In this document: one piece after another, positions 1-7,670 of the stretch
How the letters are laid out: each line of letters opens with the position of its first letter
Numbering within the stretch: position 1 is the stretch's first letter
Assembly: GCA_017545095.1 (NCBI GenBank)
Contig: JAFYCU010000027.1
Location: 1 to 26,425 of the forward strand
Direction: 5' to 3'
DNA from: Muribaculaceae bacterium
GTDB lineage: Bacteria; Bacteroidota; Bacteroidia; Bacteroidales; Muribaculaceae
DNA length: 26,425 nt
The notes under the pieces: generated by a model
What the model saw: the letters and a program-made list of their open reading frames with translations, nothing else
What the model was told of the DNA's origin: nothing
Databases searched by the model: none
Position numbers and translations under genes: made by a program

Positions 1-48
1 GTTTCCGCCGTGAGAGGGCGGCGTCCTAGACCACTAGACGATATCACC
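1..48 (-). tRNA. tRNA-Glu (CTC), partial at window edge
   Basis: The 48 visible bases are identical to bases 84-131 of the complete tRNA-Glu gene next door. They cover the acceptor 5' strand, D arm, anticodon arm and part of the variable region. The anticodon loop reads C-T-C-T-C-A-C on the minus strand, giving anticodon CTC (codon GAG). The T arm and 3' end lie beyond the window start. Only 7 bases separate it from the upstream copy, so both are probably cut from one transcript. Confidence 0.9.
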
Positions 49-55
49 ATTGCTT

Positions 56-131
56 TGGTAGTGAAACAGGGACTCGAACCCTGGTTTCCGCCGTGAGAGG
101 GCGGCGTCCTAGACCACTAGACGATATCACC
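56..131 (-). tRNA. tRNA-Glu (CTC), complete
   Basis: The 76-base cloverleaf is read on the minus strand. The acceptor strand GGTGATA pairs with TTTCACT, with one T-T mismatch and a G-T pair at the end. The anticodon stem CCGCC/GGCGG encloses a seven-base loop with anticodon CTC. The T stem CAGGG/CCCTG encloses TTCGAGT. Discriminator A and a genomically encoded CCA follow. E. coli tRNA-Glu has a very similar arm but with TTC as anticodon; this one should read GAG. It is the upstream member of a tandem pair and has its own promoter-like sequence 20 bases upstream. Confidence 0.96.
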
Positions 132-150
132 ATTGCTTTGAATTGCGACG

Positions 151-182
151 CAAAATTACAACCATTTTTTGAAATGGCTAAA
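151..182 (-). promoter_or_regulatory. Bacteroidetes-type promoter for the tRNA-Glu pair
   Basis: On the minus strand, TAATTTTG (151-158) is a perfect match to the TAnnTTTG -7 element. TTTA (179-182) sits 20 bases upstream as a near match to the TTTG -33 element. The -7 box ends 19 bases before the mature tRNA 5' end. Assignment is by motif and position only. Confidence 0.6.
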
Positions 183-263
183 TTTTTTCGGCACTTTTTT
201 ATCAAAACGCGAAAAAACGACTCAACAGACGTTTTTTGGCCTAAAAATGATGGTCGTTTCGGC

Positions 264-283
264 AATTATTCGTAATTTAGCCG
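264..283 (+). promoter_or_regulatory. possible promoter core upstream of the 320-649 gene
   Basis: TAATTTAG (273-280) resembles a degenerate TAnnTTTG -7 box 39 bases before the start codon. No good -33 box is seen. The 20 bases 264-283 differ at only one position from 19488-19507, which sit just upstream of the exonuclease gene. That supports a shared promoter-like core. Confidence 0.35.
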
Positions 284-319
284 ATTGAAATCAATTCACT
301 ATCTAAATTCAATATTATT

Positions 320-649
320 ATGGCCAACAAGCGTCAACTGAAGAAAGCCATCTGCCGCTCCTGCGGCGAAATCGCCGGCGTGTGCCTCACCTCGCAGGCC
401 GAGCACGATGAAGCAAACTACAACGAATGGGATCAGCTGGTGATCGACACCGCCTTGCTGCAAGTGAAAACGGTGAAAGGTGTCAACGCCCGCTTTAAAC
501 AAAAAGTGAAGGATTACCCCACCCCGCAGGCCTACCGCAAGGCACGCAAAGCATTTCACAAGGAATGTGTGAAACAGCTTGCCGACAACATGAACAAGCA
601 GGTGGCCGAGATTGCCCACCGCATCAATGAGCTGATGCCCAATAAATGA
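320..649 (+). CDS. small conserved Bacteroidales protein of unknown function
   Basis: The predicted protein is 109 residues, hydrophilic and basic at both ends, with no signal peptide or membrane segment. Three cysteines cluster near the N terminus (C12, C15, C22; pattern CxxC then C). They could bind a metal, but this is speculative because no matching C-terminal pair is seen. The C-terminal half looks helical and charged. I recall similar small proteins beside acyltransferase genes in Bacteroidales, but cannot name a function. It is first in a plus-strand run, 50 bases ahead of the acyltransferase gene, and is preceded by an AT-rich leader with a weak promoter-like box. Confidence 0.75.
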   Translation: MANKRQLKKAICRSCGEIAGVCLTSQAEHDEANYNEWDQLVIDTALLQVKTVKGVNARFKQKVKDYPTPQAYRKARKAFHKECVKQLADNMNKQVAEIAHRINELMPNK

Positions 650-699
650 CCCGCTCGCAATGCAACGCAGCATTGTGAACGAAACAACCGCAACGCAAC

Positions 700-1236
700 A
701 TGGGGTTCACAGGTAGGATTTTGCACATGGCGGGCTGGCGATTCGTCAAGAATGTCGCCATGCCCAACAAGTGCGTGATATGTGTCGCGCCGCACACCAG
801 TAATTGGGATTTCGTCATCGGCGAACTTGGTAGCCGGTCGGTGGGCATCAAGGCCAGCTTTCTGATCAAAGACGCTTGGTTCTTTTTCCCGATGGGAGCC
901 TTGATGCGTCGTCTGGGCGGCATACCGGTGAAGCAACACACCCACACGCGAGTCACCGACCAGGTGGTTGAGGCATTCAACCTCCACGACCACCTGTGCG
1001 TGGCCGTCACCCCCGAAGGCACACGCAGCCCAAACCCCAACTGGCACAAGGGATTTCTGCATATCGCGCAACAAGCCCATGTGCCCATCCTGCTGGCCTA
1101 CATCGACTATGCCACCCATACAGCTTGCATCGACCGGGAGTTTGAACCATCGGACGATGTGGATGCCGACATGGCCGCCATCAAAGACTACTATAAAGCT
1201 TTTCATGCTAAATTCCCCGACAAGTTTGTGTGGTAG
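700..1236 (+). CDS. PlsC-like 1-acyl-glycerol-phosphate acyltransferase family protein
   Basis: The 178-residue protein has the two hallmark motifs of glycerolipid acyltransferases: H32-x4-D37 (HTSNWD), the catalytic His/Asp pair, and PEGTRS at 105-110, which binds the phosphate of the acceptor. Such enzymes transfer acyl chains onto lysophospholipid or related acceptors at the inner membrane face. It is shorter than E. coli PlsC (about 245 residues) and lacks a long N-terminal membrane helix. This compact form is common in Bacteroidetes, and its acceptor may not be lysophosphatidic acid. The gene starts with ATG and lies 45 bases before the nitrilase gene. Confidence 0.88.
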   Translation: MGFTGRILHMAGWRFVKNVAMPNKCVICVAPHTSNWDFVIGELGSRSVGIKASFLIKDAWFFFPMGALMRRLGGIPVKQHTHTRVTDQVVEAFNLHDHLCVAVTPEGTRSPNPNWHKGFLHIAQQAHVPILLAYIDYATHTACIDREFEPSDDVDADMAAIKDYYKAFHAKFPDKFVW

Positions 1237-1281
1237 TGTTTATCCCCAATCAAAGAAAACGTTTCCTCCAACATTTCTGCC

Positions 1282-2085
1282 GTGTTAACCAGAAACCTTA
1301 ACATCGTCCTTGTAGAGAGCGATATCGCTTGGGCCGACAAGGCTGCAAACCTTGACCAGTTACAGACCGTGATGCGCCAGTTGCCACCAGGCACCGACTT
1401 GGTGGTGTTGCCCGAGTTGTTCACCACTGGATTCCTCACCGGCGACCGCGACTTGGCCATCGGCCTGGCCGAGCGCAACACCGGCGACACCATCACGCAA
1501 TTGCACCGCTTAGCCGCCGAGTATCAGGTGGCGATAGCTGGCAGTTTTCTGGCAGCCACAGCCACGCAGCTCTACAACCGCGCCTTCTTTATTGAGCCCA
1601 GTGGCGATGACACGTTCTACGACAAGCGACACTTGTTCACCTTTGGTGGCGAACAGCAGGTGTTTAATGCCGGCCACACGCTGGCGCCCATCATCAGGTT
1701 CCGAGGCTTGAACATCAAACTCATTGTGTGTTACGACTTGCGGTTCCCCGTTTTCTGCCGCAATGAGCGCAACAGCTACGATGTTCTGCTCGTTGTCGCC
1801 AACTGGCCTGTGGCCCGTCAGCAAGCGTGGCAGCAACTGCTCATTGCACGTGCCATCGAGAACGAATGTTATGTGGCTGGCGTGAACCGTTGCGGAACCG
1901 ACCCCAACGGCATCGAATATGGCCAGGCATCGTCGGTGGTTGTGGATTTCAAAGGTCGCATCGTTGCCAAGCGCACCACCTCGTCGTCGCTTGTGGGGGC
2001 ACAGTTCCTGCCGGCCGAGCTGGCGCGGTTTCGTGAAAAGTTCCCCGCTTGGCGCGATGCCGATGACTTCACTATCAGCCTGTGA
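1282..2085 (+). CDS. nitrilase-superfamily amidohydrolase (omega-amidase-like)
   Basis: The 267-residue protein has the nitrilase Glu-Lys-Cys triad: E45 in LPELFTTGF, K115 in FYDKRHLF and C150 in VCYDLRFPVF. Length and motif context fit the YafV/NIT2 omega-amidase branch, which deamidates 2-oxoglutaramate or 2-oxosuccinamate formed by glutamine or asparagine transaminases and so works as metabolite repair. The substrate is inferred from family resemblance. The start is a GTG codon; no ATG lies close upstream in frame, so an alternative non-ATG start is possible. It is expected to be soluble and cytoplasmic. Confidence 0.9.
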   Translation: MLTRNLNIVLVESDIAWADKAANLDQLQTVMRQLPPGTDLVVLPELFTTGFLTGDRDLAIGLAERNTGDTITQLHRLAAEYQVAIAGSFLAATATQLYNRAFFIEPSGDDTFYDKRHLFTFGGEQQVFNAGHTLAPIIRFRGLNIKLIVCYDLRFPVFCRNERNSYDVLLVVANWPVARQQAWQQLLIARAIENECYVAGVNRCGTDPNGIEYGQASSVVVDFKGRIVAKRTTSSSLVGAQFLPAELARFREKFPAWRDADDFTISL

Positions 2086-2141
2086 CATCTACAACAATTT
2101 GAGTGGCAAGACTGAAATTCAATGTTGATAAAACACTCGAC

Positions 2142-2840
2142 ATGACGATGGAGAACACTTTGAACGAAGAATTAATCCAGGCCATCGAGTCGCGCCACAG
2201 TGTGCGGCACTATACCGACCGTCCCATCGACTCCACCGTGGTTGCACAGCTCAATGGAGTCATCGACCAATGCAATCGCGAGGGAAATCTGCGCATCCAG
2301 TTGGTGCTGGAGGATAGTCGCACATTCGGCAGCTTCATGGTGCACTATGGCGCATTCAGCGGTGTGCGTAACTATTTTGCCATTGTGGGCAAAGGCGAAA
2401 AGCTGAGTGAGCGCGCAGGCTATTATGGCGAGCGCTTGGTGCTGGAAGCCCAGCGATTAGGTCTCAACACCTGTTGGGTGGCTCTTACCTACAGTAAAAA
2501 GCGTTGTCGCGACCGCGTTAATTTTGGCCTTGGCGAGCGGTTGGTGTGTGTCATTGCACTGGGATATGGGGTGACACAAGGCCATGGCCACAAGGTCAAG
2601 ACCTTTGAGCAGGTCACGCGTTGTCAAAGCGATGTGCCACAATGGTTCCGCAATGGTGTGCAGGCGGCATTGCTGGCCCCCACGGCCGTGGGGCAGCAGC
2701 AATTCAGGTTTCACCTGCTCGACAACAACCGGGTGCGCGCCGTGGCCAAAATCGGTTTCTACACCCATATCGACTTAGGCATTGTGAAGTTGCATTTCGA
2801 GCTTGGTGCCGGAGTTCACAACTTCACCTGGGCAGAATGA
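2142..2840 (+). CDS. nitroreductase-family protein (TM1586 type)
   Basis: The N-terminal segment AIESRHSVRHYTDRPI is the classic FMN-binding nitroreductase opening. A later stretch (GERLVLEAQRLGLNTCWVAL) also fits the family. The overall form resembles the TM1586-type putative nitroreductases common in anaerobes, which are likely FMN oxidoreductases using NAD(P)H. The frame is open back to a GTG at 2103, but ATG codons at 2142 and 2148 place the conserved region close to the N terminus, so I start at 2142 (232 residues). It ends 29 bases from the convergent TPR gene. The physiological substrate is unknown. Confidence 0.85.
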   Translation: MTMENTLNEELIQAIESRHSVRHYTDRPIDSTVVAQLNGVIDQCNREGNLRIQLVLEDSRTFGSFMVHYGAFSGVRNYFAIVGKGEKLSERAGYYGERLVLEAQRLGLNTCWVALTYSKKRCRDRVNFGLGERLVCVIALGYGVTQGHGHKVKTFEQVTRCQSDVPQWFRNGVQAALLAPTAVGQQQFRFHLLDNNRVRAVAKIGFYTHIDLGIVKLHFELGAGVHNFTWAE

Positions 2841-2869
2841 CTCTGCCGGACATTCAAGTATAACGATTC

Positions 2870-4105
2870 TCAACGGCGGCGGTCGAGCGCATCGAGTTTG
2901 CGTGCATCGCCCAGCTTGTAATAGATGTTGCGCAGTGCATTGCGTGCATCCTCGTTCTCAGGGTCGATCTCGTAGGCTTTCTCCAAATAGGGCAAAGCTT
3001 GGCGATAGATGGGATTGACTTTCTTGGCCAATGCCTTCACACTCAGCTTCTGGTTGTTATCGACTACTTGGGCGGCCTTGTTATAGTAGTACCTGCCCAA
3101 GTTGAAGAGTCCTTGCGCATTTCTGTCGTCAAGTTCCACACATCGTTCAAAAAATGGCAATGCCTGTTCGAGTCCGCTTTGCTGTTCCACCACAAGTCCC
3201 TTGAGGTTTTGAAGCTCAGCATCGTTGGGCTCTATGCCGATGGCTTGGTCGATAAGCTCGCCAGCTTGGGTGAACTGGTGGCGATTGATGTGGTCGTTGA
3301 TCAGGATGCGCACATATTGCGGGTCGGAGGTGCCAAGCTCCTCATAAGCCTCGCGTGCCAGAGCCACAATGCCAGCATCGTCGTGTTCCGACGACAAGCA
3401 CACCAACGCGTAGTCAAAAGCCTCTTTCTTTTTATACCCCAAAGCACGCGCCAAGGCAAAATGGTCGGCGGCAGCACGGTTATCGCCTTTTTGCCACATC
3501 GCTATTCCCTGATAGTAGCGTGTCTGCCCAGCATCAATGTCGGCTATCGCGGCCGATGGATACCGCTTGGTAAGGTCTAGATAGGTTTGCCAGGCGCGGT
3601 AGGCGGCTTCCCATTCATGACTGTTATACAATTCTCCTCCGGCAATGTTGAAGTCGGTCACGTGTTTCGACACACGGTCGATGATATCGCTCGAATAGCG
3701 CGTGCGGAACTTGGGTTTTCCTGTTTTCTTGTCGATTCGAGGTTGTCCTTTTTTATCGGCCTCGTAGATGGTGTCGAGGCTCATGGCATGCATAAAGCAA
3801 TCGTAGCCGTCGAGCAGGGCCATGCCCATCGCTTTGGCATCAACCTTTTTGCCCACCTGACGCGTCCCCTTATACTTGTCGTACAAGCCAAAGTAGGCCT
3901 TGCCGGCCACATACCATGCTTCGGGGCTGTTGCGTGTCTCCTCGTGGGTAAGTGTGGGTTTAAGACGATTGATGGCCGTTTGGTAGTTGTTAATGGTCAT
4001 CGTGAGGCCATCCAGGCTCTTCTTTACATCGGCCACAACACGATGCTGTGCAATCGAAGCTATCGACAGCGACGATAATAATATATAGGTGATAGCTCGT
4101 TTCAT
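2870..4105 (-). CDS. tetratricopeptide-repeat protein, exported
   Basis: The 411-residue protein starts with a short signal-peptide-like segment (MKRAITYILLSSLSIASIAQ, cleavage likely after SIA or IAQ). Helical repeats follow. The clearest TPR-like units are about residues 155-245 and 265-400, with signatures such as NLGRYYYNKA and ALPYLEKAYEIDPENEDA. TPR proteins scaffold protein-protein interactions; here it would act in the periplasm or at the envelope. It is last in the DUF3298-rsmG-hydrolase-TPR operon, 5 bases after the hydrolase gene. No enzymatic domain is seen, and the partner is unknown. Confidence 0.85.
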   Translation of the reverse strand: MKRAITYILLSSLSIASIAQHRVVADVKKSLDGLTMTINNYQTAINRLKPTLTHEETRNSPEAWYVAGKAYFGLYDKYKGTRQVGKKVDAKAMGMALLDGYDCFMHAMSLDTIYEADKKGQPRIDKKTGKPKFRTRYSSDIIDRVSKHVTDFNIAGGELYNSHEWEAAYRAWQTYLDLTKRYPSAAIADIDAGQTRYYQGIAMWQKGDNRAAADHFALARALGYKKKEAFDYALVCLSSEHDDAGIVALAREAYEELGTSDPQYVRILINDHINRHQFTQAGELIDQAIGIEPNDAELQNLKGLVVEQQSGLEQALPFFERCVELDDRNAQGLFNLGRYYYNKAAQVVDNNQKLSVKALAKKVNPIYRQALPYLEKAYEIDPENEDARNALRNIYYKLGDARKLDALDRRR

Positions 4106-4110
4106 CGTGA

Positions 4111-4752
4111 TTAGATTAAGAAAGGATTGTTGACTCGTTCTTCGCCAATGGTGGTCTCAGGGCCGTGTCCGGGATAGACCACGGTGTCGTCGGGCAGTGT
4201 GAACAGCTGGGTGCGGATGGAATGGATAAGCACGTCAAAGCTGCTTCCGGGCAAATCGCAGCGGCCAATGCTGCTGGCAAACAGCACATCGCCACCAATC
4301 ACCAAATGGCTTTCGGGTGCATAGAAAGCCAATGAGCCGGGCGAATGGCCGGGAACTTCGAGCACACGGATTTCCTCGTCTCCAAGCCGAATAATGTCGT
4401 TATGCTTGAGGTAGCCGTCGAGCTTGAGTGGCTGCACATCAATTTTCAGGCCAAAGTGTGCGGCCTGAAGTGGCAAGAAAGCACCCATCGGCTCATCGGC
4501 CTCGCCACCCTCAATTGGTGCCTGATAGCGTTGAGCCAGCCACTGAGCCGAGGCCACATGGTCGATATGGATGTGGGTGAGCAAAACGCGGCGCAACGTC
4601 AACCGATGTGATTCAAGAAACTGCACCACCTGGGTGCGTTCATCGGCGGTCATCATGCCGGGGTCGATAACAATGGCTTCTCCACCCTCGGCGGTCCACA
4701 GGATATAGGTCAGCTCCACAAAGGGGCTGACGGGAATGCGTGACAAATTCAT
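4111..4752 (-). CDS. metallo-beta-lactamase-fold hydrolase (glyoxalase II-like)
   Basis: The 213-residue protein has the full metal-binding set of the fold: THIHIDH (H60, H62, D64, H65), H136 in VPGHSPGS, D155 in GGDVLF and H196 in YPGHGPET. Length and motif spacing fit the short YcbL-type branch related to hydroxyacylglutathione hydrolase. The true thioester substrate is unknown, and Bacteroidales often lack glutathione, so the classic name should not be transferred. The start codon overlaps the rsmG stop as ATGA (4 bases), indicating translational coupling. It should be cytoplasmic. Confidence 0.9.
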   Translation of the reverse strand: MNLSRIPVSPFVELTYILWTAEGGEAIVIDPGMMTADERTQVVQFLESHRLTLRRVLLTHIHIDHVASAQWLAQRYQAPIEGGEADEPMGAFLPLQAAHFGLKIDVQPLKLDGYLKHNDIIRLGDEEIRVLEVPGHSPGSLAFYAPESHLVIGGDVLFASSIGRCDLPGSSFDVLIHSIRTQLFTLPDDTVVYPGHGPETTIGEERVNNPFLI

Positions 4753-5369
4753 AGTGGAAGATATATGATTTTTTTAGTTGAAAAATAAGGTTCGGCAAAA
4801 TATCGTTCCAGCTCATCGACCAGCACCTGTTTGGCGAATGGGCGCAGCTCGGCATTCAAGTCTCCGCCTTTCAGACAAAGCAGCCCATTGGGCAAGGCAT
4901 TATGGCATTGCGGGGCTATGAGCCGCCTGACCAGTGGCACCATCTCGCCCAATTTCATCACGGCACGGCTCACCACATAGTCATAAGCTCCTTTCACCTC
5001 TTTGATGTCGCCATGCTGAAAGGTGACGTTGGTGAGTCCGGCCTGTTGTGCCACATCGGCGGCGACACGTAGTTTTTTGCCAATGCGGTCCACCAAGTGA
5101 AACTGCACATCGGGATAATACACAGCCAGCGGCAAGCCGGGGAAACCGCCGCCGGTGCCCAGATCCAGAACACGGGTGCCAGCCGTGAATCGCACAAACT
5201 TCACCAATGCCAGTGAATGCAAGATGTGGTTCACCTCCAGATTGTCGATGTCTTGGCGCGAAATCACATTCACCTTGGCATTCCATTCGGGATAGAGACG
5301 CTCCAGGGTGGCAAATTGCGCAAGCTGGTGGGGTGTGAGCTCGGGAAAATATTTCTTGATGATTTCCAT
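4749..5369 (-). CDS. rsmG: 16S rRNA (guanine-527-N7)-methyltransferase RsmG
   Basis: The 206-residue protein carries the SAM-binding motif VLDLGTGGGFPGLPLAV, followed by HLVDRIGKKLRVAADVA and VVSRAV, which are diagnostic of RsmG (GidB). It methylates N7 of G527 in the 530 loop of 16S rRNA; loss of it in other bacteria gives low-level streptomycin resistance. The open frame runs further upstream to 5477, but the family-like N terminus MEIIKKYFPELT starts at the ATG at 5369, and the extra residues would overlap the preceding gene. It starts 19 bases after the DUF3298 gene and overlaps the hydrolase gene by 4 bases. Confidence 0.95.
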   Translation of the reverse strand: MEIIKKYFPELTPHQLAQFATLERLYPEWNAKVNVISRQDIDNLEVNHILHSLALVKFVRFTAGTRVLDLGTGGGFPGLPLAVYYPDVQFHLVDRIGKKLRVAADVAQQAGLTNVTFQHGDIKEVKGAYDYVVSRAVMKLGEMVPLVRRLIAPQCHNALPNGLLCLKGGDLNAELRPFAKQVLVDELERYFAEPYFSTKKIIYLPL

Positions 5370-5388
5370 GACGTTGTTTGATGAAGAA

Positions 5389-6252
5389 TTACTGAATGCG
5401 CCGCAGGATGGAATTGTCGCTGGCCAATGGCATGAGCACATCATAGGCAAGCGTGATACATGGCTCTCCCACGGCACTCACAGCCAGTTCGTTGGGTTGA
5501 TAGGACCACGTCACGCCATTTGCATCAAAGTAGAAATTGCTGGTAGCAACCAGATTATCGACATTGAAATAGCCCAACTCGTTGAGCTGCTCGTTGTTTT
5601 CCACTTTGTTTTGTTCCAGCAAGCGCGCCTTGAGCAAGCGGGTGACCTCCGACAGTGCGTCGTCGCGAAAGAGGTCCTTGACCTCAACGCCACGCATCTG
5701 CTCCAGGTCGATGGTGTAGTAGCGATGTGTGACCGATGTCACCACACTGTCTTTTTTCACCACATCCACGCGGCAAAAGGTCACCAATGCATTGCGGTTG
5801 TAATGCAACTGCACATTGGTGCTGGTATGATACACCGAGGCGGCCTCCAAGTCATCGGCATCGGCCAACGAGAGATTTCCTGCATCTTGACCGGGCGTGG
5901 CAAAGTCGTATTGGTGCAAACTATTTGCGACACATTGACGCATGGCCTCGTTAGGGGTGATGGTGTCGGGAGCACCCAGCACTATTGTGGCATACAGCTG
6001 CTGCAACTGCAACAAAGACGACTGATCGACGTAGGCAGTGGGATAACTGAATGTGGCATCGGCATAAATGGCACACAGGTCACCGTTACTTTTTTTGAAG
6101 CTTGTCGTGTCCGACATCTTCACTTGAGCCACCGTCACGGTGTCGGCCATCGGAGCACTCGATGATGACGAACCTGTACAAGAGTGACCTAACAGTATGA
6201 TAACAAGCGCAATAGAAAGCGCAAAGTGTATGCTCAACGACTTCATACTCAT
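5389..6252 (-). CDS. lipoprotein with DUF3298/RsiV-like C-terminal domain
   Basis: The 287-residue protein begins with a hydrophobic signal ending at C25 (LLGHSC), a loose lipobox followed by a serine-rich linker, so it is probably a lipoprotein. The body matches the general pattern of DUF4163/DUF3298 proteins: a conserved YYTIDLEQMRGVEVKDLF stretch near the middle and a C-terminal NFYFDANGVTWSYQPNELA stretch like the NFxxxxxGLxFxYxPYEIA of DUF3298 proteins. Family members include RsiV-like anti-sigma factors and peptidoglycan deacetylase accessory domains, but no function is assured here. An alternative start is M3 at 6246. It heads the rsmG operon and has its own promoter-like sequence. Confidence 0.8.
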   Translation of the reverse strand: MSMKSLSIHFALSIALVIILLGHSCTGSSSSSAPMADTVTVAQVKMSDTTSFKKSNGDLCAIYADATFSYPTAYVDQSSLLQLQQLYATIVLGAPDTITPNEAMRQCVANSLHQYDFATPGQDAGNLSLADADDLEAASVYHTSTNVQLHYNRNALVTFCRVDVVKKDSVVTSVTHRYYTIDLEQMRGVEVKDLFRDDALSEVTRLLKARLLEQNKVENNEQLNELGYFNVDNLVATSNFYFDANGVTWSYQPNELAVSAVGEPCITLAYDVLMPLASDNSILRRIQ

Positions 6253-6273
6253 TATAGTTTAGAAATTTGGGTA

Positions 6274-6305
6274 TAAAGGTACTTCTTTTTATTGACATGA
6301 CGAAA
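6274..6305 (-). promoter_or_regulatory. promoter-like site for the DUF3298-rsmG operon
   Basis: On the minus strand TACCTTTA (6274-6281) fits TAnnTTTG with one mismatch, and TTTC (6302-6305) lies 20 bases upstream as a near match to TTTG. The -7 box sits 21 bases before the start codon. It is back to back with the cvfB-side promoter. Confidence 0.5.
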
Positions 6306-6310
6306 TATTC

Positions 6311-6340
6311 TTGAAATTAAAAATATTTCCACTAACTTTG
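6311..6340 (+). promoter_or_regulatory. Bacteroidetes-type promoter for the CvfB-like gene
   Basis: TAACTTTG (6333-6340) is a perfect -7 match and TTGA (6311-6314) lies 18 bases upstream as a near -33 match. The -7 box ends 23 bases before the ATG. Confidence 0.65.
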
Positions 6341-6363
6341 CAGGCTGAAAAATCAACTGCAAA

Positions 6364-7203
6364 ATGACAATAGGAAACTATAATGATTTGCGCGTGTCGC
6401 GCGATGTGGATTTCGGTCTCTATCTGGCCGATGCTCAAGGCGAGGAAGTGTTGCTGCCCAAGCGTTATGTCACTCAGGAAATGACCATTGGCAGCACCGT
6501 GCACGTGTTTGTGTATTTTGATTCCGAGGGGCGTCCGGTGGCCACCACCGAGACGCCGGTGGCGGTGGTGGGCGACTTCGCGCTGATGCGTGTCAAGGCT
6601 GTGAATGCCGTGGGTGCTTTCCTCGATTGGGGCCTTGTGGCCAAGGACTTGCTTGTGCCGTTCCGTGAGCAACGCGTCGATATGAAAGCCGGACGCAGCT
6701 ATGTGGTGCACATCTATTGCGACGAGGCTTCGGGACGCATTGTTGCAAGTGCCAAACTGGGACGGTTTCTGGCCAAGAGCCGTCCGCGTTATTATCATCG
6801 GCAGCGTGTGGAAGTGCTCATCGTGCAACGCACCGACCTGGGCTACCGCGTGATCATCGACAATGAGCACTGGGGACAGCTTTACCAGAAAGAACTCTAC
6901 CAAGAGGTGAACATTGGCGAGCGCCACACGGCCTTTGTGCAGAAAGTGCGCGACGACGGCAAGGTGGATGTAACGCTGCTCAAAATCGAGAAAATGCGTG
7001 TCGACGACTTGGGTGAACGCATTTTGCAACACCTGCGCGACAATGGTGGAACGATGACACTCACCGACCATTCCACGCCCGAGGAAATCCAGAAAACCTT
7101 TGGTTGCAGCAAGAAAGACTTCAAAAAATCGCTTGGACTGCTCTATCGTCAACGGATGGTCACACTTGGTGAGGTAACATCGCTCAACCACAGCAACGAT
7201 TGA
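6364..7203 (+). CDS. S1 RNA-binding-domain protein, CvfB/YitL family
   Basis: The 279-residue protein consists of serial small beta-barrel S1-like domains (about 1-65, 66-135 and 140-215) and a C-terminal winged-helix segment (about 225-275). This is the CvfB arrangement. S1-type features include GAFLDWGLVAKDLLVPFREQ and VDVTLLKIEK. CvfB in Staphylococcus affects virulence gene expression through RNA binding, and homologues are widespread in Bacteroidetes. A role in RNA binding or translation control is inferred from fold only. It has a good promoter and is first in a three-gene plus-strand run. Confidence 0.9.
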   Translation: MTIGNYNDLRVSRDVDFGLYLADAQGEEVLLPKRYVTQEMTIGSTVHVFVYFDSEGRPVATTETPVAVVGDFALMRVKAVNAVGAFLDWGLVAKDLLVPFREQRVDMKAGRSYVVHIYCDEASGRIVASAKLGRFLAKSRPRYYHRQRVEVLIVQRTDLGYRVIIDNEHWGQLYQKELYQEVNIGERHTAFVQKVRDDGKVDVTLLKIEKMRVDDLGERILQHLRDNGGTMTLTDHSTPEEIQKTFGCSKKDFKKSLGLLYRQRMVTLGEVTSLNHSND

Positions 7204-7229
7204 GACATCTAGCATTCCTGCAACTGGCA

Positions 7230-7634
7230 ATGACAACGACAACGAGAAACATTATTTGCATCCTGCTGCTGGCCATGTGTCTGGGCGGTTGCAACAGCTA
7301 TCACATGCCGCCGTTCAGCACTTCGAGCGAATGGAGCTTGCAGGGCAATTCGGCAATTAACCATCAGGTGATGTGGCGGCTCGACTGCAGCCAAAGTGAA
7401 CTGGGCGATGCCATGCCCATCGTTAACGCAAGTGGCAAAACCATCATGCCCGACAGTGTCCGTGGCGATGTGAATTTCATCACCACGCAGGAACTCTTCG
7501 ACCGATATGATTCGGATTGCGCACAATATATTAAAGATGTGCTCAAGTCGATTCCTTTGAAATTCGATTCAATCTATGCCATCATCGCCGATGAGATTAT
7601 TGTGCTCTCACCAAGCGTGTTCAGCAACTGGTGA
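7230..7634 (+). CDS. small lipoprotein of unknown function
   Basis: The first ATG at 7230 gives a protein of 134 residues with a textbook signal peptide and lipobox LGGC (Cys21), so it should be lipid-anchored. A TTG at 7200 would extend the frame but put ten extra residues before the signal peptide. The mature part is not recognised; it is mixed alpha/beta in character, with a hydrophobic C-terminal strand (SIYAIIADEIIVLSPSVFSNW). It follows the CvfB-like gene by 26 bases and is probably cotranscribed. Confidence 0.75.
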   Translation: MTTTTRNIICILLLAMCLGGCNSYHMPPFSTSSEWSLQGNSAINHQVMWRLDCSQSELGDAMPIVNASGKTIMPDSVRGDVNFITTQELFDRYDSDCAQYIKDVLKSIPLKFDSIYAIIADEIIVLSPSVFSNW

Positions 7635-7670
7635 CCCGACTATTACTACAGCTCATCAAACGATGCCACA

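Noticed and set aside
657..676. Hairpin CAATGC/GCATTG between the small conserved gene and the acyltransferase gene
   Set aside because: A 6-bp stem in a short intergenic gap without a T tract; likely chance.
5308..6165. Plus-strand open frame of 285 codons opposite the DUF3298 gene
   Set aside because: The minus strand has a signal peptide, family-like motifs and operon spacing; the plus frame has no recognisable features.
6289..7242. Minus-strand open frame of 317 codons opposite the CvfB-like gene
   Set aside because: The plus frame has S1-domain signatures and a good promoter; the minus frame shows none and runs through the promoter region.
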